A stretch of 64,000 nt of DNA, taken from Gymnorhina tibicen (Eukaryota > Chordata > Aves > Passeriformes > Artamidae). Where the stretch lies: NCBI GenBank assembly GCA_013399875.1, contig VXAZ01008140.1, positions 186,001 through 250,000 on the forward strand, read 5' to 3'. Positions 11,544 through 23,404 of the stretch are shown in pieces. The number at the start of each line of letters is the position of its first letter. Within the stretch, counting starts at the first letter, position 1. The notes below the pieces were generated by a model. That model ran no database searches and was not told the DNA's origin. It saw nothing but the letters and a program-made list of their open reading frames with translations. The position numbers and the translations under genes are program-made.

Positions 11544-12234
11544 CTGAGAGAGACACATTTTTTCAGAACACAATGAGGCATCAAAAAAATACCAATTCCC
11601 TAGGCTCCAGCTTCACTGAAGAATAGTAAGCCTCTCCTAAAGGCTGGACTTAGCCCTGCATGGAGCTGAAACAGCTGCACTAATGTCAGTGAGATGTTTC
11701 TGAAGACAGCCCTGAATTTAGCCCCAAAGAACATGAGCTGCTGCAGTTGGCTGTGGCTCAGAGCCACACAGGCTCCAGCACAGGGCTATGTGCAACATTT
11801 GTCAGCCACAGTCAGTATCACATCAAGTCACAGGGGAGAAGTCATTTGATCAGAAGTTATACAGAGCATTAAGTGCTTTGCTGGGTCAGGGTTTAAGTTG
11901 CTGCACTGAGCAGACAAAATCTCCTGAGTCTGGAGCCGCTGGACCACACATATTCACAGACATCCCATCAATCCCATCACTTCCAATCTCTGCTAGAAGA
12001 CATAGCCCCTACAGAAAACCCCCTGCAGAACTGCTTTTACTATGAGTAACTACAAAATCCATATTCTGACATGGACTTCAGAAAGGCACAGCATATCCCA
12101 AATGGGAACTATCCAAGCAGGGGAACCTGACAGCAGGATGCAGTTAATTCCAGCTCCTAGTGGATGAACTGAGAAAACTGGTGGCCACTGCTATATAAGG
12201 GGAAAAGAATGATGGAGAAAAGAAAAACAATTAC
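11544..12234 (-). other. Intron (691 bp)
   Basis: No feature recognised. Confidence 0.75.
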
Positions 12235-12288
12235 CTTGTCTCCTTGGAAGCCGATGTCTCCTGGAACACCTGCTCTTCCCTGATCACC
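12235..12288 (-). CDS. COL27A1: COL27A1 collagen exon 14 of 21 in window (54 bp)
   Basis: Encodes GDQGRAGVPGDIGFQGDK, six perfect triplets. The acceptor is atgtgtacccag, with a weak pyrimidine tract; the donor AAG|gtaatt lacks G at +5. VxGDxGFQGDK agrees with the human segment as I recall it. Confidence 0.92.
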
Positions 12289-13007
12289 CTGGGTACACAT
12301 CACCAGAGAGTTAAAATAGGCAACAGCAACAGCCAAAATGCCCAGGTTGATGCTTAGAAGGTGCTTTATACGGCAAAAGTTTCAGCACCAGCTCCACTCA
12401 AAATCGAACTGCTGGCAAGCTGCAGATCATATTGAATGTAGAACCCTGAACAAAGTGTGTATTTCCCAACTTGATTCTAAAATGAGAAAGGAAACTGCAG
12501 GAGAGTGAAAACCAGGGATTCCCAAGCTGTGTATCTATAGAAGCTGCAAGAAGAGAGACCACACTCCTCTGGCTAACAGCAACCATGAAGGTGGTGAAGT
12601 GTTAAATTCAGCTGAATGGAAGAGTTCAGTTTTCAATGAATGAACCTTTTCTCTCACAAGGCTCTATAGAAAAGAAAACAATCCTCAGGGTTTCTGTGAG
12701 CATATCCTAGTCTTGACATCGAACATCAATCCTCTTCCATAAGAAAACAAGAGCAACTTCTGGTAATGCTTTAGTACTACCTCACTGCCAATATCCGAGC
12801 TGAAATTCCCTGGGAGGGGTAGGCTGGTGCTCAATGGTATGGGGAGCACATCACTGACAATATTTCCTGACCAAGCTGTCTGTCTGTCCCCTCATTGGAC
12901 CAACATAACAGATTCTGACTCCCTGGGTGGAAGACAAATATCCCTGAAGGTTTTCCAAAGAGCAGTGGACTACCTTGCATTGGCTCTTAGCCCTTCTGTG
13001 AGCAGCT

Positions 13008-13062
13008 CTCTGGACCAAATGACCTTCTGATGCCCCTTCCAACCTCATGTATTTAGTGATTT
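13008..13062 (+). mobile_element. Possible CR1-type LINE tail
   Basis: The stretch 'tggaccaaatgaccttctga' then 'tgccccttccaacctcatgt' and attt/gtgattta resembles the 'gatgacctt...gtcccttccaacct...ttctgtgatt' end of several avian CR1 subfamilies. It is short and diverged; confidence is low without a library search. Confidence 0.45.
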
Positions 13063-14726
13063 ATTTAAACAAAGAATGAGTCAATGATGGGGCAGAGAAA
13101 GGAAAATTCTGCTTGGGAAGTCAAAGGAGGAACGACTACAATAACTTGGTACAATGACAAGACCCAACAAAAATAGCTGCTGGAGGAACTCTGTCCCATG
13201 AACTTGGCTTTCCAGAAATGGATTGAGCCACTCTAGAGCTATATGTTTAAACATAGTCCACATGGAAGAAATGGGGAGTCCTGCAACAGAGCCAAAGTCC
13301 ACAGAGAGATGACAGAGAAAGTCCACTTCACTCCAGGAAAACCACCCACTTGTTATCAGAGAGCTGAAATAATTGTAACTACTTCAGTAACATGCAGGGG
13401 ATAATGAAATTGTGGATGGTTCAGGTTTGAGTTGGTAAAGACTTTTCAAAGACAATTTTTCAGAAGAAAAATAATTAAGAACTACGCAGATTCAATGATG
13501 GAAACATTTCATGGATTCATGCTAAATCTGCTTAAATGTTTTGGTAAATGTTCCCAGAACATTTCACTGAACCATCTTCAAAACAAATCTTTTATATAGC
13601 AAAATTAGAATGTTGTCTTAAAAACGTTAAATTGATTTTACTCATTTGGTTTTTAACCTAAAATATTTTAATTTGAGTCAAATAACCAACATTCTGTTTC
13701 ATCTAAACTATTTTCCATCTTTTTTTTTTTTGGCAATGCAAAATGGAAACAATCAGCTCTTTACACAGCTTCAGTTCGGAAGAACCCAAAGTATTAGATA
13801 CAATAGAAATGGAAAAAAAACTACTGTGTGACCCAGCTCCTTTACAGATTTCTCTCATCTTCTCTCAATTTTCTACTTATTTTATGTAGTCCAAGGCTTG
13901 AAACACTGAAATCTACTTAATTCTGGCTCCTGACAGAAGGCAGCATGAAAACAGCTTTTCTGGAAGTGACAGGTTGGCTCTGAGGTTTGTCTTTACCATC
14001 AGTTCTGAGGGTCAAAAAAGAAAGATTATATTTTTTATTAAGCAATTTTCTACCCAGACAGTACAAGTGGCCATTGAAATACTGTTTCAGAAGAAATACT
14101 CGGACGCTAAATAATAACTACTAAAATAGAAGAGTTTCCTGAGCATAGCAAAAGGCAGGAACAAACCTTTGTTTCCAGCCTTTAGGAAAAGTGGGGCATG
14201 ACCATGAAACCAGTTTTCAAACAGCTCTGAGAAATGGGCATTAGAGAGGATAGGAAAAAAGCAGGGGAAACAAAACACATCTCTTATCCTGAGCTGGACT
14301 TCATGCCAGATGTTCACACGTTATTGTGATATCACAGCAAAATGTCACGGCATGAACAGTCCATCTATGGCTGTTAATCTCGTAAACCAGAACTGAGGAC
14401 TGGGGCATCACCTTTCACCTGCCCTGGAACTGGGACTCGGGGTCTGTGTCCTTAATAAGAGGGAAAAATTACAGAGGAAAGAGGTCAGGCATGTTTGTTA
14501 TTAAAGACTGCGATGCTGAGATGACGAAATGGGCCTGCAAGGACTTTGTTCATGGGGCAGGAAAAGGAATGTAGGTCTGAAATTACAAACAGGCTCTGCC
14601 CATGGGATGTTGCCTGTGCTTCATGTTTCACCTATAAACAGAAATGCAGCTTCAGACACCCCGAGGCCCTTTGTAACCCAACACAAACAGAGAGGGGCTA
14701 CAAGGGAAGGGACCAAATGCACAGCT

Positions 14727-14774
14727 GTGGGATGTGTTTGCTGTCTATGGGATGTGTTTGCTGTCTGTGGGATG
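14727..14774. repeat. Tandem repeat, 20-bp unit, about 2.4 copies
   Basis: The unit gggatgtgtttgctgtctat is repeated at 14729 and 14749, with one mismatch near the second unit's end, and a third partial copy starts gggatg at 14769. Confidence 0.9.
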
Positions 14775-16895
14775 CAGAGGAGGTTGTTGTGCAAAATCCC
14801 CTCAATTTTCCTCGACTGCAAGTCTCTGTTCCCAAGACTTCCTGCTTAGCAATGCAAAGGGAGCTAACGCCGCACAGTTCCAGAGGTATTTGCCTGAGCC
14901 ATGTCCTCCACAAACTACAGATGTCCTGATTCATAAAACTCCTTTGTGAGAACAAGTAGCTGGGATTTCCTCTGCTTCCTCCAACCTTTCCCCTGCACTC
15001 ATCACTCCACGTGGTCTTTTCAAGGCCCCTCTGTATTTCAGAGTTATACAGTAATTCCACTTCTCCCTGTAAGAGCAGATAAAACCCTCTCTTCTCCCTC
15101 TCCTTGCCTCCATGAAAACACGAGAATGGCAACAGAAGGATGACCCAGACCTGTCTGTCTAGCTGCTAGATAAAAAGATGTGATTTTTGCTGGAGGAGTG
15201 AGATGTTGTCCCTTATTCTGGTTTACACCTGGTCATGTGATGTGAGGACATTCTCCCAGGTGGATTGAGGTGGCAGCTCCGGTGATATTTCCTCTGCCTA
15301 CACACATCATCCAGCCACCCTGTCATTATTCTCAGGTTTTACCAGCATCCATCAGACTGCTGCTGAGTGAAGGGAGTTTCTTCAGCTACAAAAAAGCAAA
15401 CCTGTATAAGGCCACATGTTTTGGATGTGACCAAGACAGATGGGATTAATAGGAGCTTGCAGACATCCAAGTAAATCTTCATCAACCCATCCCCAGGATG
15501 GCAGGATGACCTGCAGCCTGAAGCTTGCAGGGGGAGGCAGCTGGCAGGGAAGGAAGAGGTTTCCTGTACCTCAGGAGCGTAGGATTGTTGGGAGGATGGA
15601 TAATTCTGCACTTGGGAGTATTGTAAGGATAACTCCAGAGAGAATTACAAACGATTTGGTTACTGTGACAGCAGTGGCTGGGGAAATACTGGGCATAAAC
15701 AGTGCAGTTTCTATAAAGTGATGGAGACTGAACTGTCCAGGAAGTTTAATTTTGCTAAACAATGATTTAAATCTTGGCCATTTTTAAGATATTTAACCAT
15801 TTATTCCAAGGAGTGGATGGAGGAGTCTGTGGACTCTAGGATCTGGTGTTTAGTCAAGAAACCAGCTACAATGTCTTAAGCTTGTCCTAAAGAAAAAGTC
15901 CCTCTCTTGCCTTGTCATTGCTCTCAAACAGAAGTGGAAAAGCAGCATAGGGGAGAAATGGAAATTGCAGACACAGGAGTCCTGGCAAAGAGCTGCTATA
16001 ATATAATAAGAGTTGAATCAACTGGTTTGACACTACTTCCCCCCTGTGCAGTTTTGGGCTGCTAAATCATTCTCTAAAAGCAAACATCTAAGAAGAGAAC
16101 AAAAAATCTGACAGGAGGAGGAGAATACACTTAATGGTCATTTTCCTCTGCTCTCCTGAGCAATCAGAGCCAGCAATAAATAACTGCACCTCCCACTCTT
16201 TCAGACTAAATAAATCCTACAGCCAAATATCTGTAGGAGGAGGGTTCTTGTGACAGTGAGACATTTACACACACAGCTTCATGCTGATTTATCTCAAGCT
16301 CTGTGTTTTTGTGCCAGCACCACTAAATCACTGCTATCAAGGCCCCTCTCCATTTTGCTCTTTCTAAAGTGATTTATATCAGTTCGGGACAAGGCAATTT
16401 CCTCTCAGTAGGAAGCTGAACTGAGGTGAGGCTCCTTGAACAGGAGCAGAGGTATCCAACATACAGTAGTTTTTCCGGGGGTCCACCTGGTTTATTTGAT
16501 ACAGGGCTGCTTTTTCACACCATGTTTCCCCCAAATGCATTAATACAAACTCATTGTCAGTGTTGGATCGTCTCCTCCCCATCCCATCACGTAAACAATG
16601 TAAAAACAGTGAACACTACTTAATTGTACATTTACTGTCATCATCAATGGGAGACGGGAGCTCCAAAGAGGATCTGAGCATAACTGATCTATACTTAGTG
16701 GAAAAGGGGATGGGGCAGATATCAAAGAAAGAAAAATCAAAACTAGAGTGTCAGGAATGGAGGGAGAGTGAGAGGACGGGGTAGAGATGGCCAGAGTGGA
16801 ACCAGCACTATGGTGCTGAATAAGAAAGAGAAACTAGAAAAGGGGATTCACATGCAAAATTAAAACACAGTGCAATAAGGGAGTATTCAGATCAC

Positions 16896-16940
16896 CTTAT
16901 CACCTTTCAGTCCATGTTCTCCAGGGTTTCCCATCAGCCC
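16896..16940 (-). CDS. COL27A1: COL27A1 collagen exon 13 of 21 in window (45 bp)
   Basis: Encodes GLMGNPGEHGLKGDK, five perfect triplets. The acceptor is ctttttttcag before GGGCTG. The donor AAG|gtgatc has a poor intronic consensus (T at +5), offset by AAG at the exon end. GLKGDK continues as GDQ in the next exon, giving a KGDKGD charged stretch suited to inter-chain salt bridges. Confidence 0.92.
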
Positions 16941-17337
16941 CTGAAAAAAAGAAAGTTCAGAGTGAGGTTGAGCCATGGTGGAGACTTGCTCAGGTCTGTG
17001 ACATTGCTGTTTGCTGATGGGGTGGTGGTTCAGACCCACAGCACTGGCCTGGCACAGTCTCAAGGTCAAATGCCAGACTGCTCCCAAGGTGTGCTCCATC
17101 ACACATTCTTCATGTGCTGGAGGCACACAGGGAAAATGCTCCTGGAATTCTTCATTGACTCACACCTACTGCAGAGCACCAGTAGGATATTCTGTTCAAC
17201 AGTTCTGTGCCTGGACACACATCACTGCTGCCCATCCTTTCTCTCAGGACAGTCACCACTGCCCAAAGGAGGAACAGAAAAACCTTCAGCCCTCTCATGG
17301 AGGGATGAGAGCTCACAGAGCTCAGCTATTCCCTCAC
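16941..17337 (-). other. Short intron (397 bp)
   Basis: Separates two consecutive collagen exons; no feature recognised inside. Confidence 0.8.
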
Positions 17338-17391
17338 CTTTAATCCTTTTGGACCTGGATAGCCGATTGGTCCAACAGGGCCCATATCACC
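17338..17391 (-). CDS. COL27A1: COL27A1 collagen exon 12 of 21 in window (54 bp)
   Basis: Encodes GDMGPVGPIGYPGPKGLK, six perfect triplets. The acceptor is ttttctctcactag, the donor AAG|gtgagg. GPIGYPGPKG is a block I recall unchanged in human. A plus-strand 170-codon frame at 16914-17426 overlaps this exon and the next and is only its shadow. Confidence 0.93.
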
Positions 17392-19666
17392 CTAGTGAGA
17401 GAAAAGAAAATTACCACAGTCATTAGGTGCAAACCCAACATATCCCTGCATGTGGTGTGAAATTCCTCTGATATCCAGTCTCAGTATCCCTGAAGAAATG
17501 CACTACTGATATCAACAAAAGCAGCATCCTGGCATGAGTCAAGGCTCTTTGAATATGCAGACAGCCCCTAAATAGGCATACGCCTGTAAAGGCGGCATAC
17601 ACAAAGGAAAGAGGGGAGAGGTAGGAGGTGAGGACAGAGGTGTCTCATCCTGCTGCAGTGAGAAGTCAGCATGGCATTGTGTTTTGGGACTTACTCCAGC
17701 GCAGGACAGCAGAGCTCTGGCTGCCGTGGGCATACACGTGAGATATACAACAGAAACCCTTCAGTGCTGGTATTGAAACGGGCTCTGCCTGCTCTGCCAT
17801 GAAGAGAGGCAGTGACAGGGTGCACCAGCCTGGCCTCAGTGTGTAAATAAACAGGGCAGGCTTTCTGAAGGAGCGATTCTCCAGCTGCAGCCCCAGGCCT
17901 GCATCCACGCAGAGAGAGCTGGGCTGCAGTCGTCCCAACAGAGCTCTTTTCATACCTCCCAGCATAAAGGCTGCTTGTAGAAATGCATTTACTTAGAGCT
18001 CTGCCCACATGGTTAATTAGGAGAGCAAGAGGCTTTAGTTACACCTAATTCTGCTCGTCAGCCTCTCTTACACTGTGAACCAAACTCTGCAGGGTGCGTG
18101 AGGAAGCTGGAGCCTGGCTGGTCCCCAGGGTGCCCTGCAGGTGGCAAGGATGGGACTGAACGGGGGCGATCTGTCACCTTCCCCATGCCTTGCAGTGTGA
18201 GCCCTGTGTGCAGATCCTGGGGAAGGAGCTGGAGCTGTCCTCCACAGGGAGGACAAGGTAGGATGGAGGTGCTCCCTTTTCCCCAGGATGATGGAGGAGG
18301 TCACTCTTGGTCTACCCCAATAAAGATGCTTCAGCATCCTGAATTCAGGAGATGCATGTTACCCTGGGACACAGGTTCTAACTCAGTCTGACCTGAATCT
18401 CAGTTTGAAGTTTGGCTGGGCCAGTGTGGAGGGGAGGACAGGCAGCTTCTGACTCCATCATCTCTAGAAGGATCATGATCCCATTTACCATCTCTGACCT
18501 TACACTTTCTAACGAACAAAATATTTGTGAGATAACGGCAACAAGGAAATGATGAATCTTTCCAAAAGCAAGGAGGAATATAATCCAATCTGGACAATGC
18601 CCTCAATGGTATTGTTTTAAATAGCAGTCTTCCTCTTCCAGCTTTTTGCCAGGACCACATCCTTTCTGCTGCTATGGCTAAAGTAGCTACTTTCATCTCC
18701 ACTAGTGAGGGGAAGCAGACCTAATTCCTGGTTCCATGGAAAACTTTCCCCTCAATCCGCCTCTGTCCCAATCCCCCATCTCCAAGGCAGGTGTTCCACC
18801 ATATTCCCTGCTGTTCCTTCAAGGAATGTAAGATTTCTGGGTTTATGCAATGTCTAGTGCAATGGAGGCCTTGATCTCATCTGACATACACTCCTATAAT
18901 TTAAGCTATGGAAAGGCAAAAGGGGAAGGTTTTTAACCATTCCTTGCAAGTCAAGTTTCCATGAATTATCACAGCTGAGGAGGAATCATTATGAAAGAAC
19001 GCTGTAGTAGTAACAGAGCCTACCAATTTTTGTGCATGGAAGGGAATAACTTGAAACAAATCCTAGGACCTAAAAATAAACCATACCGTGTTCAGCTAGG
19101 CATTCACTAACCACCACCACAGCTGCCAGAGCAGGAGTTGCCACCCATCCTTACAGCCATTTATCTCCTGCTGGGGGAAAAGTGTAATGCAGGGTGGAAT
19201 TTGGCTGAGTACATAATTACCTGGATTAGTGATGGGATGGTGAGAGTGCATGTAAAATTCCTGTCTACCCAGAGGACAGACTGTTCCTGCCCACAGTCTC
19301 TCCAGTGAACAAGAACTGTGTGTCCCTGAGGTCACTGCTTACAGGGATTTGCTTTTTAAGAGATCCTGGTGGTGGAATGAATGCTGCATCTTTGAAGAAA
19401 TATCCTGGCAAACATTATCAAAAGGGCAAGTTATCAGGAAAAAAAAGACACGAACAAGAGACTTCTAATCTGTTTCCTTTTGCTTGGAAGGGTTTGCCCT
19501 CCTCCACCTCCCAGTCCACCAGGAAACACCCTCTCTCCCCAGATGTCACACCTCCCCCATACAAACAGTCATCCTGCTCACAGGAAGAGGAAAATCTGTG
19601 TGTAGTTAGGCAGGTTGAAAGGGTTGAAGCCCGACAAGCCACGTTTCCATTTGTTTTTGTACTTAC
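17392..19666 (-). other. Intron (2.3 kb)
   Basis: Unique-looking sequence with no exon or transposon recognised. Confidence 0.65.
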
Positions 19667-19711
19667 AATGAGTCCAAGGACTCCAGGAGGACCTGGGGCT
19701 CCCAGTTCTCC
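19667..19711 (-). CDS. COL27A1: COL27A1 collagen exon 11 of 21 in window (45 bp)
   Basis: Encodes GELGAPGPPGVLGLI, five perfect triplets ending in Ile, unusual for a collagen exon end but shared with the human chain as I recall it (PPGV-GLI). The acceptor is ttttccttttag (T-rich), the donor ATT|gtaagt: the exonic -1 base is T, compensated by a perfect intronic donor. Confidence 0.92.
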
Positions 19712-22700
19712 CTAAAAGGAAAGACAAACCCACATGGTTACAGACACTTTATAGACAAGCAGAGAATGAAAGGCAGCTTATTGTTTCAAGGGCTTGAGGG
19801 AAGGGAAAAGACCATTCCTCTCCCTTCCATCCCCCCTTTCAACTCCAGCCCCTTCCCCCACCAAAGTAATCCAGAACTTCCATCTTTGGGAGTGCACTTG
19901 TGAACAGATCCTGGGAAGACACAGGCTGCTTGTTGTTGGGCAGTTATTCCCAGGGCTGACTTCCCTCCCAGGAGCAGGCTGGATGAAAGGAACATTTCAC
20001 TGTGCAGGGGAGTGGTGGGAGCCTGCCCCAGGTGAGATCCAGCCATTGGCTGGGAGAGGGACCAGAGCAGGGAAGGGACATGGGGAGAGCAAGGCTAAGG
20101 TGGGAAGGACAGGAAAGCTGCTGCTTTAGCATTGGGAAAGATGAGTTTTTGGGAGTGGTTAAGTAATAATAAAACTCATAGGAAAAGGAAGACCTGCATG
20201 AAAATGAAACTGGGTAGTCTGGGGAGAGGGTATGGCAGGTTCTGATGCTGGCAAATGGGTCCTGGGAGTGTATTTGGCACCTTGGAGCTCATCATTCCAA
20301 GGGTCAGACTGCTGACGGGGCTGTGGAGCTGGTTTGGCTTCTCAGCTTCACCACAAACTTCCTCTGTGTGAGCACTCCAAAGACATGCAGAAGCACTGGT
20401 GGGTGCCTGATGGCATCGTCAAGTGAAGCACAGCAGAGAAGCTCTGCCAGACCCCCACAACTCACCTATCCAGGTCTCTGAGTAGTTCAGCAACCATGAG
20501 GTGCTCAGCCTGTCCCATGTCTCCCTCAGTGACCTCCCTGGCCACGCTAACAGTGAGCTGCTTGTCAGGGCAAGGACCTGCTCTAACACACCTCCATCTC
20601 CAATGGGGCCTCTCAAAACAAGTGCATTGGAAATGCTGAACTTCCCGTTAACTCAGACAGTCCTGCCCCTGCTCTGGATCATGCTGATTACTTTCTTTGA
20701 CAGCCCTGCTCAGTTTATGGTGCACATCTGGTGGAGTCCCCTCCAGTGCAATAAAACTCCCCTTTTATGGAAAGATTTGCCTAGTGGAAGAAGGAAAGAG
20801 AAGGGGATGCAACGTGACTGAATGTGCTCAGGGCTCCTTGGGTACAGGGTTATGTGTGTTTATTTTATGGGAAATGGAGTAAAGGACTATTGGGCAAGCA
20901 CACACACAAAAAAGTGTTTAATAATCTCAACCAGCCTAAAATTGCTTTTTTTTATGGCCAGTGCCTTTCCTGCATACTTGGGACATCTGTGGAGCAATTG
21001 TTCCTCATGGGTGGGATTTCTGTGTCCTCAGAGCTACTGTTATAAGGTCAGCTTCAAGCTTTTAGCCAAGGCCTGGCGTTACTAGGCTCAGGAAGAAGAG
21101 GGAGTATGCCAGGAATGCTGAGCACAGGAGCTGCACGCTGGCCTGGGTTTCCCAGGAAGCTCTGCAGGCTCCGAGGGTGCCTGGGCTGCGGGCTGGGTGG
21201 ATGGTCAGGTCTTGGTCCCACCAGTCTCAAGAGGCACTTCCCAGATTTCTGACTTATGTCATATGATATGCCTCAAGAGAACAGGTATATGTGGAAATGC
21301 ATGACCTCACAGCTAATGGAAGAGGATTTCCTCTTGGAAGAGGGGGGGGTGGACTCCCCTGAGAGACGTGGACAGGACTAGTTGTTAATTTGAGCCATTC
21401 CCTGGCCTAGGAAATGGAGGATTTACAAGTGGCCTTTCCTGGCTATCAGTCCCTGACCTGCAAGGGAAATCAGGCTCTATTCTCCTTTTTTCAGTTCATG
21501 AACCGGGCACCAGGACAAGAGAGAAGGAGATGAATTAACAGCCCTTTCCCACGTCTAATTCCTGTGATTAAGAGCCTAGTTGGAGTGGCTAAAGCACTCC
21601 GGAGGAACATGGGATCTGGAATGCGATGGCTCAACAGTTCTCAGTGAGCTGGTAGGAGGGAAGAAGGCCCCTGAGGTTGGAAAAGCCTGTGCTGTCCCTG
21701 GAGGGGATGGAAAGGAGATCAGAGGCTGTTGGGTCCAGCCTTCCCCACGCGACCAGGGGATCAAACAGAGGATGTGGCAGCCAGGCCTCTGGCCGCCCTC
21801 CCGCCTGCGACAGCTCAGCTGCACACCCCACCTACCAAATCCAGCATATTTGTGTGCTCCACAAACAGACTTTCTGGCATTTTTCTGTGTCTGTAACTCC
21901 ACTTGTGACCCTGTGAACCTCCCCTTAAGTCAGCCCAAACAGTCTGTTTTCATTCTGCAATAGCCAAGGCACATTAATATTTAAAAGCCGTTGATAAGAT
22001 GAAAGAAGAGCAATTCTTCTGGATGAATTAACAGGACATTTGCTGCTCTCCCAGGCTCTGGGAACTGCCATTCAGCTGACTGGCATTGAGAACATCTTCT
22101 GAATGGGGCTTAGACAACTTGCATATTCAAAAGAAAACAAAATAAGTTATTTGGGGGAAAAAAAAGTCTTCCTGTCCTCCAGGATCCCTGCTCTTCCTGG
22201 TGGGCTGGCTGGAAATAGCAGTACAATCAGAAAGTTTTCTACTTTGGGACTACTGATTCCACTCTGACCCATGGCTTAAGTTGACTGAAGGATGGGAAAA
22301 GTCCTGCAGAAGTATTCCTTGGGAATATTCTCTCAGTTCACTGCATTTATGACTCTTGTGGTGAATTCCCACAAAAGCTGGAGTGTAGCTGAGCTTGGCT
22401 TGGTGATTGGAGTTGATTGTATAAATAACTTTTATGCTGCATATATGACGAATGGGAACTTGCAGACACATGTGGAGTGGGTTACTTCACACAAATCATC
22501 CTGTCAAACCCCAGAGCAGCACGGTGATTATGTGTGAATAACCAAGGCAGCAGGAATTTCAAAGATGAATCAGTGCTGCTCACATGCTAATTCAGGGAGA
22601 ACCAACAGAGTAATCCAGAAAATAATTTAGGATAATTAATACATCTGAGAACTGCTACAAGCCACAAGGACATATTCTGTGAGCAGTAGCAAACACAGCA

Positions 22701-23350
22701 CATCCCTACAGTTTAGTGCTACAAGAGCAGAGCAGATTAAGCCTTATCAGCACCCAGCTGCTTAAATGTCCTCTGTGACCATCCTGATCCAATTCCCAGG
22801 AGACACATCCCACTCTTAGGAAGCCAGCAGGAGTGAGATGAAGACTGAAGGGAGGCCAAGAACTCAGGAGACTGAAGATACTCCCCCTGCAGTCCCAGGG
22901 CTGGCTGAGGGATGGGGCAGGCAGCACCCTCGGCTGTGGAGTCTGTCCCTCAGTGCTCCCAGACACTAGAGGAGGGAATCTGTGCCCTGTGGTATGAACA
23001 ACATGGTCCAAACACTGCCTGCTCTGCCTGAGCAACATCCTTGCCCTTTTTCTCTTGACTTTCTCCTAGTCACACCCTCAGGATAAGAAAGCATCTGTCA
23101 AGACTCAGGTGCAAGGAAGACAAGAGATGGAGAGAGAAAACTGATGGCAAATGATGACCCGACAGTTACAGGAACCAAACACAGGAATTTTCAGCAGGGC
23201 AGGGATGTACATTTGCTTTTCAGGAGGGACAAAACCAGCCAGCAGCTGCCACCAAGCTTAAAAGCTTCACTCAGCTCTAACTAGCATGATGCGGTACAGT
23301 GTGCTGTCTATTGCAAGAGAAAAAAAGAAAGGAAAAGGTTACGAACTTAC
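19712..23350 (-). other. Intron (3.6 kb)
   Basis: No exon or clear repeat recognised. A short G run occurs near 21342-21350. Confidence 0.65.
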
Positions 23351-23404
23351 AGGGTTCCCATCGATACCTGGAGGTCCTCGTTCTCCAAAATTACCAGGAA
23401 AACC
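23351..23404 (-). CDS. COL27A1: COL27A1 collagen exon 10 of 21 in window (54 bp)
   Basis: Encodes GFPGNFGERGPPGIDGNP, six perfect triplets. The acceptor is cctcttcttag, the donor CCT|gtaagt. The GERGPPG-DGNP core is as I recall it in human. GNFGER is not one of the canonical collagen integrin motifs such as GFOGER, so no integrin claim is made. Confidence 0.93.

Larger units (their letters stand above)
12289..16895 (-). other. Intron (4.6 kb)
   Basis: Holds a possible CR1 tail near 13008-13062 and a 20-bp tandem repeat at 14727-14774. AT-rich between 13.4 and 14.1 kb. No collagen exon is missing here by comparison with my recollection of the human peptide order. Confidence 0.65.

Noticed and set aside
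16914..17426. 170-codon plus-strand reading frame
   Set aside because: It runs antisense across two clear collagen exons (16896-16940 and 17338-17391) and is their shadow plus intron.
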